A DNA stretch of 6,313 nucleotides from Planctomycetota bacterium (GTDB lineage: Bacteria; Planctomycetota; Brocadiia; SM23-32): the NCBI GenBank assembly GCA_018334735.1, contig JAGXLK010000154.1:1-6313 (forward strand), given 5' to 3'. The notes below the pieces were generated by a model, which was not told the origin of the DNA, did not search any database, and was given only the letters and a program-made list of their open reading frames with translations. The translations under genes and the position numbers were made by a program. This document shows, piece after piece, positions 5,718 to 6,313 of the stretch. The first letter of the stretch is position 1, and each line of letters opens with the position of its first letter.

Positions 5718-5746
5718 ATGTTACCTGCTTACGAACCAATCGTCAA
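5718..5746 (-). promoter_or_regulatory. Promoter of the tRNA-Gly gene
   Basis: Read on the minus strand, TTGACG (5746-5741, five of six against the -35 consensus) is followed after exactly 17 bases by TAACAT (5723-5718, four of six against the -10 consensus). The mature tRNA begins 13 bases further on, leaving a short 5' leader for RNase P to remove. Position, spacing and match agree well. Confidence 0.7.
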
Positions 5747-5873
5747 GATAAATGTGCGGGGAAGAAATTTGCGCCAGGGGTGTTTCCTGCTCTTGAAATG
5801 CAAAGTCCAGCTTTGTCCCGGAATACGCGCGGAAAGCGTGATGTTTTTCCCCAAATGCCCGAACTGTGAAATT

Positions 5874-5901
5874 TTGCGTGTTCCCTCAAGTCACCTATAA
5901 T
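5874..5901 (+). promoter_or_regulatory. Sigma70-type promoter of the phosphoribosyltransferase gene
   Basis: A perfect TATAAT (5896-5901) is preceded after 16 bases by TTGCGT (5874-5879, three of six). Transcription would start near 5908, giving a leader of nearly 60 bases before ATG 5966. The promoter is divergent from, and independent of, the tRNA promoter upstream. Confidence 0.6.
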
Positions 5902-5965
5902 AAATATTGGAATCACAGCCGAGAGGACATCAGTTGCCTGCAGAACCGGTAAGGAGATACCTGAT

Positions 5966-6313
5966 ATGACCTACGAAGATCGGCGTTCGGCAGGACGTGA
6001 GTTGGCGGAAGAGTTGAAAGATTATCAGGACGAAAATGTCATCGTGCTCGGGCTTCCTCGGGGGGGTGTAGAAGTCGCCTACGAGGTCGCCGAAGCGCTC
6101 GATTGCCCCCTCGATGTCATTGTTACTCGCAAACTCGGCGCTCCGGGCAACCCTGAATACGGATTCGGCGCCATCGGTCCCGGAGGTGTCCGCGTGCTGG
6201 ACGACCGCGCGGTTCAGATGCTCGGGCTCGACGAAGACCAGATCGATCGGATTGCGGATCGCGAGCAGGAAGAAATGGAAAGGCGTCTGCACCGTTACCG
6301 CGGTGGCCGCCCC
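5966..6313 (+). CDS. Phosphoribosyltransferase-domain protein, N-terminal part (cut by window end)
   Basis: The frame is open from ATG 5966 to the last base, giving 116 residues with no stop. AAGGAG at 5951-5956 lies 9 bases before the start. Family-typical landmarks are DRRSAGRELAEEL at the N-terminus, LGLPRGGVEVAYEVA (residues 29-43), the RKLGAPGNPEYGFGAIG segment (about 55-71) and the YRGGRP end of the visible part. These mark the PRTase (type I phosphoribosyltransferase fold) proteins that are often annotated only by domain, sometimes fused to a hydrolase. The PRPP-binding loop with its acidic pair should follow within the next few dozen residues and is not in the window, so catalytic competence cannot be judged. 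The substrate of this subfamily is not established. It is cytoplasmic: no signal peptide is seen. Confidence 0.88.
   Translation, partial: MTYEDRRSAGRELAEELKDYQDENVIVLGLPRGGVEVAYEVAEALDCPLDVIVTRKLGAPGNPEYGFGAIGPGGVRVLDDRAVQMLGLDEDQIDRIADREQEEMERRLHRYRGGRP

Noticed and set aside
5718..5900. 60-codon plus-strand open frame between the tRNA and the phosphoribosyltransferase gene
   Set aside because: It starts inside the tRNA promoter, has no ribosome binding site, ends across the consensus -10 box of the next gene, and shows no recognisable family.

Overview
The window looks like bacterial chromosomal DNA of moderately high GC. The gene content suggests a polysaccharide-degrading bacterium, perhaps of the Planctomycetota / Lentisphaerota / Kiritimatiellota type. 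The grounds are a very large exported protein with a CBM9-like front and a DUF6067/GH123-like core, a nucleotidyltransferase pair of a type I recall from such genomes and other environmental bacteria, and long gene-free stretches full of short hairpins. This placement is inference from style; no taxonomic marker gene is present.

Bases 1-1321 hold no convincing gene. They are filled with small repeats: a cluster of GC-rich hairpins (207-326), a stretch of degenerate 7-base repeats (364-550) with a 47-base imperfect palindrome inside it, two related hairpins (646-663 and 694-716, the second with a T6 tail), another hairpin that resembles the first cluster in opposite orientation (766-798), and a 94-bp segment with 11-bp perfect terminal inverted repeats flanked by TA on both sides (1064-1161), which looks like a miniature transposable element.

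Bases 1322-5421 form a probable three-gene, plus-strand operon. A 75-residue protein with the core DVTLIRWMLSLSPEER overlaps by 56 bases a 163-residue MNT/AbiEii-type nucleotidyltransferase. Together they resemble a toxin-antitoxin or modification pair, although no activity can be read from the sequence. The stop of the nucleotidyltransferase overlaps by 8 bases the start of a 1147-residue exported multidomain protein: signal peptide, CBM9-like domain, two sandwich-like segments, DUF6067-like region, barrel-like region with an Asp-Glu pair, and a C-terminal sandwich. It is most likely a glycoside hydrolase or another carbohydrate-active protein. A cytoplasmic regulator-like pair translationally coupled to a secreted enzyme is the oddest arrangement here.

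Bases 5422-5629 contain only weak hairpins. A tRNA-Gly(GCC) gene with an encoded CCA end lies on the minus strand at 5630-5704, with its own good promoter at 5718-5746. The next gene, on the plus strand from 5966 to the end of the window, is the N-terminal part of a phosphoribosyltransferase-domain protein. It has a consensus -10 box and a clear ribosome binding site, and the window cuts it just before the expected PRPP-binding loop.
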